A stretch of DNA of 56,623 nucleotides. Origin: Zygnema cylindricum (lineage: Eukaryota; Streptophyta; Zygnematophyceae; Zygnematales; Zygnemataceae). Below the pieces are notes generated by a model, which saw only the letters and a program-made list of their open reading frames with translations, had not been told where the DNA came from and searched no databases. The DNA is taken from NCBI GenBank assembly GCA_037447655.1, contig JBBHKE010002307.1, positions 42,114 to 98,736 of the forward strand, read 5' to 3'. Made by a program: the position numbers and the translations under genes. The stretch's first letter is position 1. Each line of letters begins with the position of its first letter. Of the stretch, positions 1 to 9,766 are shown piece by piece.

Positions 1-459
1 AAAAAAAAAAAAAAGTCCATGAGGTCAAACCCTTTTTAACACTCACAGCCGCCTTTAAGACCTCGACATTAGAGGGAGAGAGAGAGGGAGGGAGAAAGGG
101 AGGTGGTGGGAGAGAGAGGGACCTGGTCCAGAAAAAGTTGCATTACAGCTCCAGAATTTCCGCCGACACTCACAATTTTTCCCAAACTGGAGTACCTGAA
201 AAAAAAAAAAAAAGCGAAAACAAATAAATAAATATAATACAAAAAAAATGAAAACAAAACAAAAACGGAAAGAAACCATTAAAAAAACCAAAAAACAAAA
301 CATAAACAATAAAGAAAAGAACGACCATACCATCGTCAATAACATACCCGTTTCAGATGTCACTAATTTCTCTTGATTCCGCCCTTTTCCCCCATTAAGT
401 TTATGCAGCAAAAAAAACAAGAATATTCTCCATCTTTATACAAACACATACATATATAT
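1..459. other. A-rich low-complexity spacer
   Basis: The stretch holds runs of A (1-14, 199-213), a GAGGGA-like purine block at about 73-120 and AT-rich sequence. I see no coding signal. It may be intron sequence of the minus-strand Mpv17/PMP22 gene, whose downstream exons are not found in the window. Confidence 0.5.
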
Positions 460-1154
460 TAGTGTTGTGTATCGGCAAAAAAATTATAGCGATAACACCG
501 ATACCGATAGCTATCGGTTATCGAACGGTCAGAGGTCCCGATATATCAGTCCGAGGCCAACAAATCATTATCAGATAACTTAAAAAAAAATATAGTACGC
601 ATACAATAGTACTTTATAATATACTGTATTATGTTATTGGCTTTATGTAGCGTGGCATGCCACGTATAAGAATCTCTTCCGTATTCTGTTTAACTGAAGT
701 TTATTACGGAGAGCGCAGCACATAAACGTTGACAAATTCAAAACAATAGTTATAGTTCTAAAACTATAGTACCGAAACGAAAAAATTAAATTACATTGTA
801 AATTTGTAAAATCAAACGTTTTCGAAAACCAGATGAACAGACGAACAGAGCAGGCGAACAAATCTGTCAGACTGCCGCCATTTACTGCCACCATCTTCTG
901 AAAATTCTGTAACCAGGCAGCACTTATTTGAGGAAGTATTAGTGAATATTAAATAATTTAATAAAATAATAATAAATATTATTAAAGTGATAATAATAAA
1001 TATTATTAAAGTGGTAATTTTTTATTTTTTTTGGTACATTTTTAGAATGTACGGTTATATAAGATTTTAGAGGGTAAAATTTTAAAAGGTAGGAATTTTA
1101 GAATTTTCAGAATTTGAATTCAGTGATTTTGGAAAATTGAAACATTGACAATTT

Positions 1155-1672
1155 AGTAATTGGATTTTGAGAATTTTGTCATTGAAGATTTTTGGAGATT
1201 GAGAATTGGTAAGTTGGGAATTTTAGAATTTTCAGGATGTGAAATTGGTGATTTGGCAAGATGTGAAGCATTGAGAATTTGGGAATTGAATTCTGAGGGT
1301 TTCGACATTGAAGATTTTTGGAGATTGAGAATTGGTAAGTTAGGAATTTTAGAATTTTCAGGATGTGAAATCGGTGATTTGGCAAGATGTGAAGCATTGA
1401 GAATTTGGGAATTGAATTCTGAGGGTTTCAACATTGAAGATTTTTGGAGATTGAGAATTGGTAAGTTAGGAATTTTAGAATTTTCAGGATGTGAAATCGG
1501 TGATTTGGCAAGATGTGAAACATTGAGAATTTGGGAATTGAATCTGAGGGTTTCGACATTGAAGATTTTTGGAGATTGAGAATTGGTAAGTTAGGAATTT
1601 TAGAATTTTCAGGATGTGAAATCGGTGATTTGGCAAGATGTGAAGCATTGAGAATTTGGGAATTCAATTTTT
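1155..1672. repeat. 126-bp tandem repeat, about four copies
   Basis: The word ATTGAAGATTTTTGGAG recurs at 1181, 1307, 1433 and 1558, a period of 126 bp (125 for the last step, one base lost). A degenerate part-copy precedes it at about 1088-1150. Because 126 is a multiple of three, both strands show open frames with a 42-residue periodicity. I read this as a satellite by-product, not a protein. Confidence 0.9.
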
Positions 1673-2162
1673 AAAATTATGACATTTAATTGATTATGTA
1701 TGTTGGTGAATTGAGGCATCGGAAACTTGTACATTAATGCCTCTAAGATGGACTAGAAATAGGACTAGGATATATCAAATACGTCTTATGTACGCCATCT
1801 ACCGAATCAATGTATATAGAATCTCCGACAATAGCTCATAATCGTCCAAATTTCAACTTATGTATTTATTTTGCCCGACCTTACCTTATTGCGGATCGTT
1901 TCTAAAATGCATTTAAAAGTAAAAAACCAATATAGACAAACAATGGAAGTGATATGAGGGCGTAATTAACCTTGCAAAAAAAAATAACACTCAAAAGGAC
2001 ATTCTGGAAGGGTATGGGAGCGTGGAACCCAAGTAAAACCCCCTTAAATTATAAATAATCAAGATAATATCGCAATTTTTTCCCGAAATCGAGGGAAGGG
2101 GGTCTGCGGCGCGTCCGGAGAATAACCCGTACAATTGAGTGTACGGGGCGGCGTACATTTAG

Positions 2163-2179
2163 CTGTACGGTCCGTACAG
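2163..2179. repeat. 17-bp perfect palindrome (GTACGG type)
   Basis: CTGTACGG and CCGTACAG flank a single T. It lies in a short segment dense in GTACGG words, just before the larger palindrome. Confidence 0.7.
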
Positions 2180-2193
2180 TTATCACTGATAGT

Positions 2194-2268
2194 TATCGAT
2201 ATCGGTGTTATCGCCGATAAACAACCGATATTATCGGTTGTTTATCGGCGATAACACTGATGTCGATA
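2194..2268. repeat. 75-bp near-perfect palindrome
   Basis: The sequence is symmetric about base 2231. The inner 53 bp (2205-2257) pair perfectly, and two mismatches (2204/2258 and 2200/2262) occur before the symmetry ends at 2194/2268. The arms consist of ATCGG/CCGAT words. It could be a terminal fold-back of a DNA transposon. As DNA it could extrude a cruciform. Confidence 0.85.
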
Positions 2269-2345
2269 TATCGTGCCAATATATCGATTATCGGCAACCC
2301 GAAAAAAGTCCCATATTGGTTATCGGCAAATCCTTGCCGATAAAT

Positions 2346-2605
2346 TACATATACACATACATATATACATATATACATATACACATATACACACACACAT
2401 ACATATATACATATATACATATACACATATATGTATATATACATATATACATACATATATACGTACATACATACATACATTATACACATAAACGTATATA
2501 TACTCATATACATACATATACTCAAACATATTCATATACATACATGTCCACATACACATAAACATTCATACATTCACATACACACATACCTACATGTACA
2601 ACCCT
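2346..2605. repeat. ACATAT/ACACAT microsatellite
   Basis: About 260 bp of interrupted (CATA)n, (CACATA)n and (TACATA)n repeats. On the minus strand it lies in the intron following the third visible exon of the Mpv17/PMP22 gene. Confidence 0.9.
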
Positions 2606-2653
2606 ATCCATCTCCATGTGCTTGCATCCAAAAGAGCACGAAAGCGTCCTCAC

Positions 2654-4145
2654 CAGAAGTGCAGCGTGGGCCCCACCAGCAGCAAACCCAGCAGCGCCGC
2701 GATGCCCAACCGCCGACCGTCCACCGACGACCGCTCCTCCACTCCCAGCTGAGACAAACATGTACGGACAAACATATACGGACAAACTTGTACGGACAAG
2801 TAAAACAATGGATAAATAGACAAATGCATAGATAAACAAACGCATAAATAACAAATGCCCCTCCCTCTCTCCCCCCCCCCTTACCCTACTGCTGTCCCCC
2901 TCTTTGCCTTCCTCCCTTTCCCCTCCCTCCGCCCTCCCTCCCTCCCCTTTTCCGCCTTCCTCCCTCTCCTCCTCCGCTCCCCTTTCGCTCTCCCCACCTG
3001 GCACAGCGGGTCGCCCAGTGCGTTGAGCGCCATGGAGGTGATAGATTTTGTACGGACAGGAGCTGTCTGGAGGAGCCATAGATACCTAAAAAGGACAACA
3101 GTCGTACGGATTCCATTAAATTTTCTATCAACATGTTTCCGTTAGGGTTTTTTTTTTTTTTTTTTTTTTTTTTTGGTTAAAAGTGACTGTTCAATTTTTC
3201 CAGTTAGGGTTTCTGGGGGACAGTCTGCCGGAACCAGAGGTATTCAACAAAAGTACAATTGTACGGATTCCGTTAAAAAAAAAGCGCCAAACGTTTCCGA
3301 TTAAATTTTCCTCGTCATTATTTTCTTTTGTATTTTTAATTCCGTGAGGGTTTTAGTGGCAGTATTTGTACGGACAAGGGCTGTCTGATAGAGTCATAGG
3401 CACCGAAAAAAGTACAGGTGTACGGTTTCCATAGAATTTTCAGTTAGCGTTTTTGTTAAAATTCAGTTTAATTCGCCGGTTAGGGTTTTCGAGAGGCTGT
3501 CTGCAGGAGCCATAGGTATTTAAAATGTACAAATGTACGATTTCCGTTAAAATTTTCCTGGAAAAAAAATGCGAGGGTTTTTCCTAGGGTTTTTTATTTC
3601 TTTTCCGGCGGGCTTCTTGTTAGGGTTTCTGTTTGACTTCTCAGCTAGGGTTTTTTCAGTTCCCCTTGTTTCGATAGTGTCTTTTTTAGGGTTTCTTTGG
3701 AGTCTTTTTTAGGGTTTCTTTGGAGTCTTTTTAGGGGTTTCTGTTAAAGATACTTTTTAAGGGATTCTATCAAAGTTTTTTTAGGGTTTCTGTTAGGGTA
3801 GTTTTCAGGGATTTTAAACCCTCAATTTACTCACTTTTCCCATAAAGAAGATCCCTCTCCGGATCCTTCATCTCCTCCTCCTCCTCCTCCTTGCCCTCCT
3901 CCTCCCCCTCCACTCCCTCCGGAATTTCCGGGCGGCTCCGAACCTCCAAAATCCACATTTGCTGGTTCCGAACCTCCTTTAGCCAAAGCCCTCACGGTAC
4001 AAGATCGCACGTGCGAAGTCCGCATGGAAGCGGAGGAGCTGAAAAATGGCGTTACTTGGGCGTGCCACGTGGACATTTTGGGGCGGGAAGCATCATGGGA
4101 TAGAGCGGCGGAGATTGACACGTGGCAGAGAGAAGCTGTAGCCAT
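2654..4145 (-). CDS. Plastid-type Mpv17/PMP22 family membrane protein, 5' three exons (partial)
   Basis: I assemble three minus-strand exons: 4145-3835, 3085-2998 and 2748-2654. The start ATG has context GCCATGGC. Exon 1 (residues 1-104) is rich in Ser, Ala, Arg and His, like a chloroplast transit peptide, followed by a Gly-rich linker ending in SSLWEK. It ends at a good donor (GTGAGT). Exon 2 restores the Lys codon in phase and gives YLWLLQTAPVRTKSITS, then LNALGDPLCQ, ending at GTGGGG. Exon 3 continues with DGRRLGIAALLG and VGPTLHFW. The T-K-x-x-T-S, GD-x-x-x-Q, D-x-R-R and GP-x-x-H-x-W pattern is the Mpv17/PMP22 signature. This family forms four-helix integral proteins of organelle inner membranes. 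Exon 3 ends inside the Trp codon at GTGAGG. The later exons (G..K...DQ...P part) are not found down to base 1, so the gene runs off the left edge or is truncated. Function beyond the family is unknown. Confidence 0.82.
3046..3570 (-). repeat. Decayed tandem copies of the exon 2 start within intron 1
   Basis: Read on the minus strand, exon 2 with its acceptor (about 3120-3046) is echoed three times inside intron 1, near 3200-3290, 3350-3450 and 3480-3560. Each echo keeps the order ACGGAATCCGTAC, then a T-rich tract, then a version of TATCTATGGCTCCTCCAGAC. The copy nearest exon 1 keeps CTATGGCTCCTGCAGACAGC. The middle one keeps CAGACAGCCCTTGTCCGTAC. Only the real exon has the acceptor AG: in the others the dinucleotide is CG, AA or TG. 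Spacing is about 130-160 bp. Confidence 0.8.
3574..3815. repeat. Interspersed TTTAGGGTTT words in intron 1
   Basis: AGGGTTT recurs about ten times, spaced by T-rich sequence (for example two near-identical copies of TTAGGGTTTCTTTGGAGTC). The motif equals the plant telomere heptamer, but it is not a pure array, so this is not a telomere. It belongs to the same degenerate repeat field as the exon echoes. Confidence 0.7.
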
Positions 4146-4262
4146 GGCTTCAGGATTTTAGGGTTTCGAAAAAGATTGAGTTTAGGGTTGGCTTCTAAGA
4201 TGAAGTTGAAAGATTTAGGGTTTAGGGTTGAGAGTTAGGGTTTTAGGGTCACTAGCCATTTT
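4146..4262 (-). promoter_or_regulatory. Telo-box cluster in the 5' region of the Mpv17/PMP22 gene
   Basis: On the minus strand, AACCCTAA-type words occur repeatedly between about 4262 and the ATG at 4145, including AACCCTAAACCCTAAAT. Telo-boxes (AAACCCTAA) in proximal promoters and leaders of plant genes bind Pur-alpha and TRB-type factors and are linked to growth-related expression. Position and strand fit a promoter or 5' leader role here. This is inferred from motif and location only. Confidence 0.5.
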
Positions 4263-4357
4263 AGGGTTCATGCAATGAACTGTTAAGAGATGTACGGCGA
4301 GATTCAAATTTGAGAGGAATACCGTACCGTAGAACAATACACCGGGAATCGTTATAA

Positions 4358-4860
4358 CACCGTGAATCGCTATTAGCGTAATGAAATAGATAGCGCAATG
4401 AAACAATTAGCGTTATTTACACTAATTGGGAATTTCAATTTTTTCCAAAAAAAAAAAATTATTGTAATTTATCATTAACTCTAAATTGTAAACTGCTTTG
4501 CAATAATTGTCGGCACATAGTATATTCACACTAAAACATGTGCATGTACCTAATTGTTCAAATCGTACGCCATTTCATTGCCGAGCTCATTTCATCGTTT
4601 TTTTCAGAGCACGTGAGAGCGACAACGTAAATATTTTTTCTGTACTTTTTTACTCTCAAAATTACAAAATAGTACGGATCTCATATACCGCACACCACAC
4701 TATTTAAAATGGCACTGTATTAAAGTAATTAATCATAGTAAGTGTGGTACCTCAAATGACGTTTAGAAACATTTAGAATGATTAATTCTAATTGCAAATT
4801 TGCCGAAAAAACAGGGTACCTCAAATAGAGTTTATAACGCTAATAGCGATTCACGATGTA
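4358..4860. mobile_element. TIR element with CACCGTGAATCGCTATTAG ends
   Basis: The left end CACCGTGAATCGCTATTAG (4358) and right end CTAATAGCGATTCACGATG (about 4840-4858) are inverted repeats of the family also seen at 22841, 49975 and 55409. There is no coding capacity. The interior overlaps the start of the first LINE copy, so the boundary between the two is unclear. Confidence 0.45.
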
Positions 4861-6165
4861 GTGTTAATGTTTTTTCGTCTCTTAAAACATTTTTTTTCCG
4901 AACACACATGTCTGATTGTAGATCTGACGGTTGCAATCAAAAGCTAAGATTCTCGGCTTTCGATTGGCAGTCTCAAATTGAAAATAAGACACGTGTGTAC
5001 GGAGAAAAGATGTTTTGAGTGGCGAAAAAAAAATTAACCCTAATAGCGATCCTCAGTAAAGTACTGTGGTTTGTGGTTTGACGGAGACAATAAAATGAAA
5101 CATGTGTCGTTTTTCGATAAAAGCAGAGTAGACGCACGAAATGTATTTTAAAGATTTTAAATACTACAGTACAATACAGTAGCACGGTTTTGCCACAGAA
5201 AATCTCCAAGTCGGTTTGGTACATTAATAAATTCATTGTACGAAACAGTTTTGTATTGTACGATATTTTTCCAATCCTATTTTTGTGTTATCCGTTTATA
5301 GCAATTTGTCGTACGATTTGCGAAGGCATAACGGAAACGAGCAAAAGTACGACAGAGTTCAAAATGTCGACGATTCAAATTTTCGGTTACCATTTATGTT
5401 GTGCCATAAGCGATTAGATTTGTCTAACTATGATTTGATCTCCACTGGCTCTCGCTCTTATGGCCCCTCACCAACGACGGGCGTCACACTCCCCGTCGCA
5501 GTCTTCTTCGGATCACGCTCGGCCACGTTTGATTACCTCAGTTAAGGAACTTAACCCTTTGTTGCCCACCTCCCAAAACACCACTCTCCGCCTCCCCTTT
5601 GTATAATTACCCCCGCATACAGTTCCCTCTACCATTCCCAACACTTGCACAAACCCATGTGGGGTTGAACATCCCCTTGAGAGCACACCACCAATACCTT
5701 CTACAAACCCTACTTCATCACCACCACTAAGCAAAGAGCCTCCCCCTCTCTTTGTTACCCCCTACCGTCCACCCCATTTTTAAGAGTATTTCCACCTTTG
5801 CATTCCATTCCTCTTTCTCAATCACCCTCTTTGCCTCCACCATCAAGTATTGGTCTAACTAGGGTGTCTTGTCCTCATTGTGGAAGGCTACATGTGCTGG
5901 GTGGCTGTTTGTGAAGGCATTTGAAGTCATGTCCTCTTACTCCCAAAGGTATCGCGCCCCTCGACAAGGGCCAACCTTCTCACCCAATTGTTTGCCAACA
6001 ACCATCTCTTACAAATTAGCAAAATGTTTCGTCGTCTCGACGTTCTGCGGTGTTATCACTTAGGCTACCCACGCCCTCGATTGTACACTCATATCTCGAG
6101 CAATCTTCTTCATTCTGTCCGAGCGGCTCTTCGATTTCCTTTTGAAATTATATGGGCTCTATTGC
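4485..6165 (+). pseudogene. LINE subfamily A, first copy (5' region plus zinc finger, truncated)
   Basis: This stretch is collinear with 12205-13711 and its continuation after 19715. The segment around 5860-5940 reads CPHCGRLHVLGGCL, one stop, then RHLKSCP: a C2HC zinc finger at the N-terminus of the LINE protein. It is followed near 6010-6150 by the conserved LDVL..Y.LG.PRPRLY motif also present in the copies near 40.2 and 45.8 kb. The copy stops at about 6165, where LTR-like sequence begins, so the RT part is missing. Several stops and shifts show it is dead. Confidence 0.65.
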
Positions 6166-6876
6166 CCACAAAATTCGCAGATCCAAAAGAAGCTAATCTA
6201 GATATTGTCGACTCCAAGTTGATATAAACCCAAATGACTGATCCCTTGACAATTAGAACCCCTATAGACCTTCACCCCTGTGAAGAAAAAACCATCTGTG
6301 TGCTCAGTTCCACCACAGAATGCAAAGCTTGAATATGTGTTTTGGAAAATATTCCCCACTTTGACTTTCCCACTGAATAAGTGCCACCCTGGCACGCAAA
6401 TACTCTGACTGACTACACCCCTGTGTAGCTTAGACTCCTTTGAGTGCGCAGCAAAAAGAATCACTGAATTTGCTCACCCGAGCATTAAGTTATGGCTGGT
6501 CAAAGATGACTTTTATTTTTACAAGCTCTCTAAGAGAGAGGTACCTAAATATTACTAAGTCTCGGTCTGCCTACTCACGACTACCTACTACTAAACCCTA
6601 GTCCAATAGGAACACTTTATGATACAAGAAGGTACAATGGGCGATGTACTTATTGTGCGGATATTGAACTATATGGTCTACAAGGTGACACCTATCAAAT
6701 CGGGAGCCATGGTTCCTCCTCCCATCTTCTTTGGTATCAAATAATGTGGCGCCACGTGAAACTCTGAGACCTCCATTGGCCCTCAGAGTATGCAGATCCA
6801 AAAGAAGCTAATCTAGATAGTGCCGACTCCAAGTTAATATAAACCCAAGTGACTGACCCCTTGACAGTCAGAACCC
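6165..6876. mobile_element. LTR-like retroelement fragments with 85-bp direct repeat
   Basis: An 85-bp segment at 6177-6261 recurs at 6792-6876 with a few substitutions (615-bp offset). The intervening sequence shares blocks with the solo LTR at 44144-45173, such as GCCACCCTGGCA and GCAAAAAGAATC followed by CTGAATTTGCTC. I interpret it as one LTR followed by the truncated start of a second. No coding region is visible. Confidence 0.5.
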
Positions 6877-6930
6877 AAAAATGGAATCTAATCGCAGTGT
6901 TACGACGTACAACATGTATAAACTCGCACG

Positions 6931-7095
6931 AAACGAAATAAACTTCGTACAAAATAAAATAGCGTACCTGCGTATAAATATCGATGAAACTATAATGACG
7001 CGTCGTCACGCGCAACCAAATGAAGCCACGCTATTTACAAATAGATATTTATACGTGAGTACGTTATTTTATTTTGTACGAAGTTTATTTCGTTT
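6931..7095. repeat. Fold-back: 52-bp inverted repeat with 61-bp loop
   Basis: The arms at 6931-6982 and 7044-7095 are reverse complements apart from about four positions. Each arm carries ACGAAATAAACTTCGTAC at the outer side. The hairpin could be a MITE or a small-RNA precursor. No target duplication was identified. Confidence 0.85.
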
Positions 7096-7364
7096 ACTGA
7101 AGCGACCGTTCCATTGTGTCGGGTCAGTAACCGACATTTATTTTGCGTGGCGCATGTTGGTTGGTTACACGTAATCAGCTATTTCGATCGTGGTAATCCA
7201 TATAAAATCTTTGGCAGCAAATTGATAACGCAAAATTTGTAGTACTAGGTGTAAAAATGACGTCGTACGTAATGTACGATGATGTACAAAATGTACGGTC
7301 ATGTAACAGGGAACACAGCTTCTCTAAAATATTCCCATGGCTCTCTCCTAAAGCCTCTCTTTGC

Positions 7365-7700
7365 TCATTTTTTGGATCAGCTTTATAACTTTTTTGTTCA
7401 GTTTATTGCTCAATTTATTGCTCAGTTTATTTTTCAGTTTTATGTTCAGTTTTATGATCAATTTTTGTCTCAGTTTTTGGCTCAGTTTTCGACTCAGTTT
7501 TTTTATCACTTTTTTGTTCAGTTTCTTGTTCAATTTTTGGCTCAGTTTTTGGCTTAGTATTTTGGCTTAGTATTTTGGCTCAGTTATTTGGTCACGCTTT
7601 GGCACTGTCTTCGTCTCAGTTTTTGGCTCGGTTTATTGCTCAGTTTATTGCTCAGTTTATTGCTCAATTTTCTGTTCGGTTTTTTGCTCAGTTTTTTCTC
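7365..7700. repeat. Degenerate 12-bp repeat (TTTGGCTCAGTT-like)
   Basis: Units such as TTGCTCAGTTTA and TTGGCTCAGTTT repeat over about 330 bp. Because the period is divisible by three, every frame stays open and one plus frame reads as repeating Q-F-x-x. I consider this repeat-derived and not a gene. Confidence 0.85.
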
Positions 7701-8810
7701 ATTTAATGTATTATGACATAATAAAATAAAATATAAAGATGTGTCACGATAACCTAATGTAGTATAATGTATATTTTATAATATACATTAATTTTGTTAT
7801 ATAATGCATTAATACTTAATAACATAACACAATATAATCATGTACTATTATACAAAGAGAATATAATATACTATTATATCAATGCCATATTAATGTAGTT
7901 TGTTACGTTTGTTCCCTTTTCAGTAGACTTAAATTGTGAGTAGGCTTAAATTATGACTGAAATACCGTGGTTTTTTATAGTTTTCGTGTTTGGTTGAACT
8001 TTGAGCCGTACAATGTTTTACTTCCAAAGGGGAATTCTGTCCACGTTTCATTTCTGTTTGTTGCTCTGTATTCTGTCCCTCCAGTGACGAGGAGGTATAT
8101 GTCGCATTGTTATTTGTCTCTCCTTTACTGTATGGGTGTATTGGTGGTCCGATAATAGGTGGAGCTTCACTTCTTTGAAGCACTTTCATATAGGCTTAAT
8201 TTGTAGGCGTGATTTGTGTTAGGATTGGGATTTTCTGTTGTTGCTTTGGGTTATATTTGTAGTGTTCAATATGATAGGGATCAACCAGTTTTACATGCAT
8301 TTCTTGAATCAATAATATTTCCAAGAATAAAGTAGTTTGCGATTTTTTAGCATAGGGATACATTTGTTGCAATGTTAGCAATGCTTTCAGGTCTGACACT
8401 AAATGTTTAAAGAATACATAGCAAGTAAGATTGTTTTTCTTTTTCCAATACTATCAATGTAGGGCTTTCATTTTTGTATACATGTACTCGCACTGCCAGT
8501 TTGAAATAAAATCAGGATAATCAAATTATGCAAAAAAACCGTACCCTCTCTCATGCTCTCTCTTTCTCTCTTCTAATGTCTTGAATTAATTTTTTTGGGT
8601 TAAATAAAAAATTATTTTGGTTAATTTCCAATGTGAATGTTTACTTTTCGAGTGCAAGTATTCGCATCATCATCTAATTTTTTATTTCTAATGTTTGAAG
8701 TCAAAGTTCTACAGTTCATAAACTAAATTGGGCATCTTTTCATAAATCAAAAAGCATAACGTCAATTTGTTTTATAATTTTTTTTTTTTTTCTTTCGAAA
8801 GATCTCTAGA
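7701..8810. other. AT-rich spacer without gene
   Basis: AT-rich, with short palindromic TATATT stretches near 7760-7800. Open frames of 60-86 codons have no recognisable motif. I see nothing functional. Confidence 0.5.
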
Positions 8811-9125
8811 CCAATAGCAGCACCAGCCGCACAGCAGCAGCTGTCTTGCAACTGCACCAGTAGCACTAGGTGCTGCACCAGCAACAGCAGCTGTTTACAC
8901 CAGCAACAGCAGCAGCAACAGCTGTTTGCACCACCAACAACGGCAGCAGCAGCTGTTTGCCCAACAACAACAACTGTCTGAACAGTTGCAGCACCTGCTA
9001 GGTGCTAGACAGCAGCAGCAGCTGTCTGCCTAGCGAAGTAGCAGTATACATCAGCAACAGCTGCTGCGCAGCAAGAGGAACAACAACATAACAAACAAGA
9101 GGAACAACAACATAACAATAACCAA
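8811..9125. repeat. CAG/CAA-rich trinucleotide block
   Basis: The block is dense in CAGCAACAGCAGCTGTTTGC-type units and ends with two AACAACAACATAACA copies. One plus frame reads short polyglutamine runs (QQQL, AQQQQLSEQLQHLLG) before a TAG at about 9031. It could be a decayed polyQ-coding exon or a simple minisatellite. No flanking exon is recognisable. Confidence 0.6.
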
Positions 9126-9766
9126 AGCAGCATGAACAAGACAAAATTATGTCATATCAGAAGTGTACAACATTGTCTCCAATAACACTTTGCGAAAAAG
9201 GGTCGCAAGCCCTGTTTAGTGAAAAATTCTGACATTTCACACTCGAAATTTGAAATACAAAGGATAATGTATAAACGTAAAAAATGTAAAACTCTCTAAA
9301 TTCAACCACCCTTCTCTACCTTCAACGGTAATTTTCCCCTTTCCTTCTTTTTCAGCTAAGCATATAAAGAGATCAAAATAAAGGAAACCCAAAAATAAAA
9401 CACAAAACAATAATCATTACCCTCGATTACTGCGCTAATTCTACGCTAAATTGTAATTCAGAAAAATCCATTCACAGAAATTGGAAAGGGCTGTCGATGA
9501 AACACATGGGAAAAAATGTTAAAGTAATGTCGATTATTTGACCATTTTCCCTCACTAATCGGATAAGTCATGTGCCTCTTCCACGTTTCCTATGAAAAAT
9601 CCGCAAGCCTGAATGAAAAGCTCAAGTGTGGAAGAAAAAATGACAACGAGGAAAGTCAGCACATTAAATCAAAAAATAAATGCTCACACGAAGAAATAAG
9701 TACGGAGAAGAATCCGGATAAAATGCCAAAATTTGAAATAACATGTGTACCTCACAATTTGCGTCT
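9126..9766. other. Spacer, no supported gene
   Basis: An open frame of 66 codons at 9570-9770 is Lys/Glu-rich with no known motif. Otherwise AT-rich sequence, with the downstream boundary of the Myb-like pseudogene at 9767. Confidence 0.4.

Larger units (their letters stand above)
460..2345. mobile_element. Possible hAT-like non-autonomous DNA element
   Basis: At 460-464 the sequence TAGTG is followed by GTATCGGC and a TATCGG-rich stretch. Related sequence, GCGATAACACCGATA, occurs at about 487 on the plus strand and again near 2217 on the minus strand, so the two ends are inverted relative to each other. Repeated TATCGG words next to a YAGNG terminus are seen in several hAT families. No transposase frame is present and I cannot define a right terminus or target duplication, so this is a tentative call. 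The interior holds the 126-bp array. Confidence 0.28.

Noticed and set aside
2522-3079. 185-codon minus frame across exons 2-3 of the Mpv17 gene
   Set aside because: It is in a different phase from the family motifs and runs through microsatellite and polypurine sequence; the spliced reading explains the region better.
3574-4262. Interstitial telomere
   Set aside because: TTTAGGG words are interspersed and never form a continuous array beyond two units.
7279-7557. Repeating Q-F-x-x protein
   Set aside because: Product of the 12-bp repeat; no start context, and equal openness in other frames.
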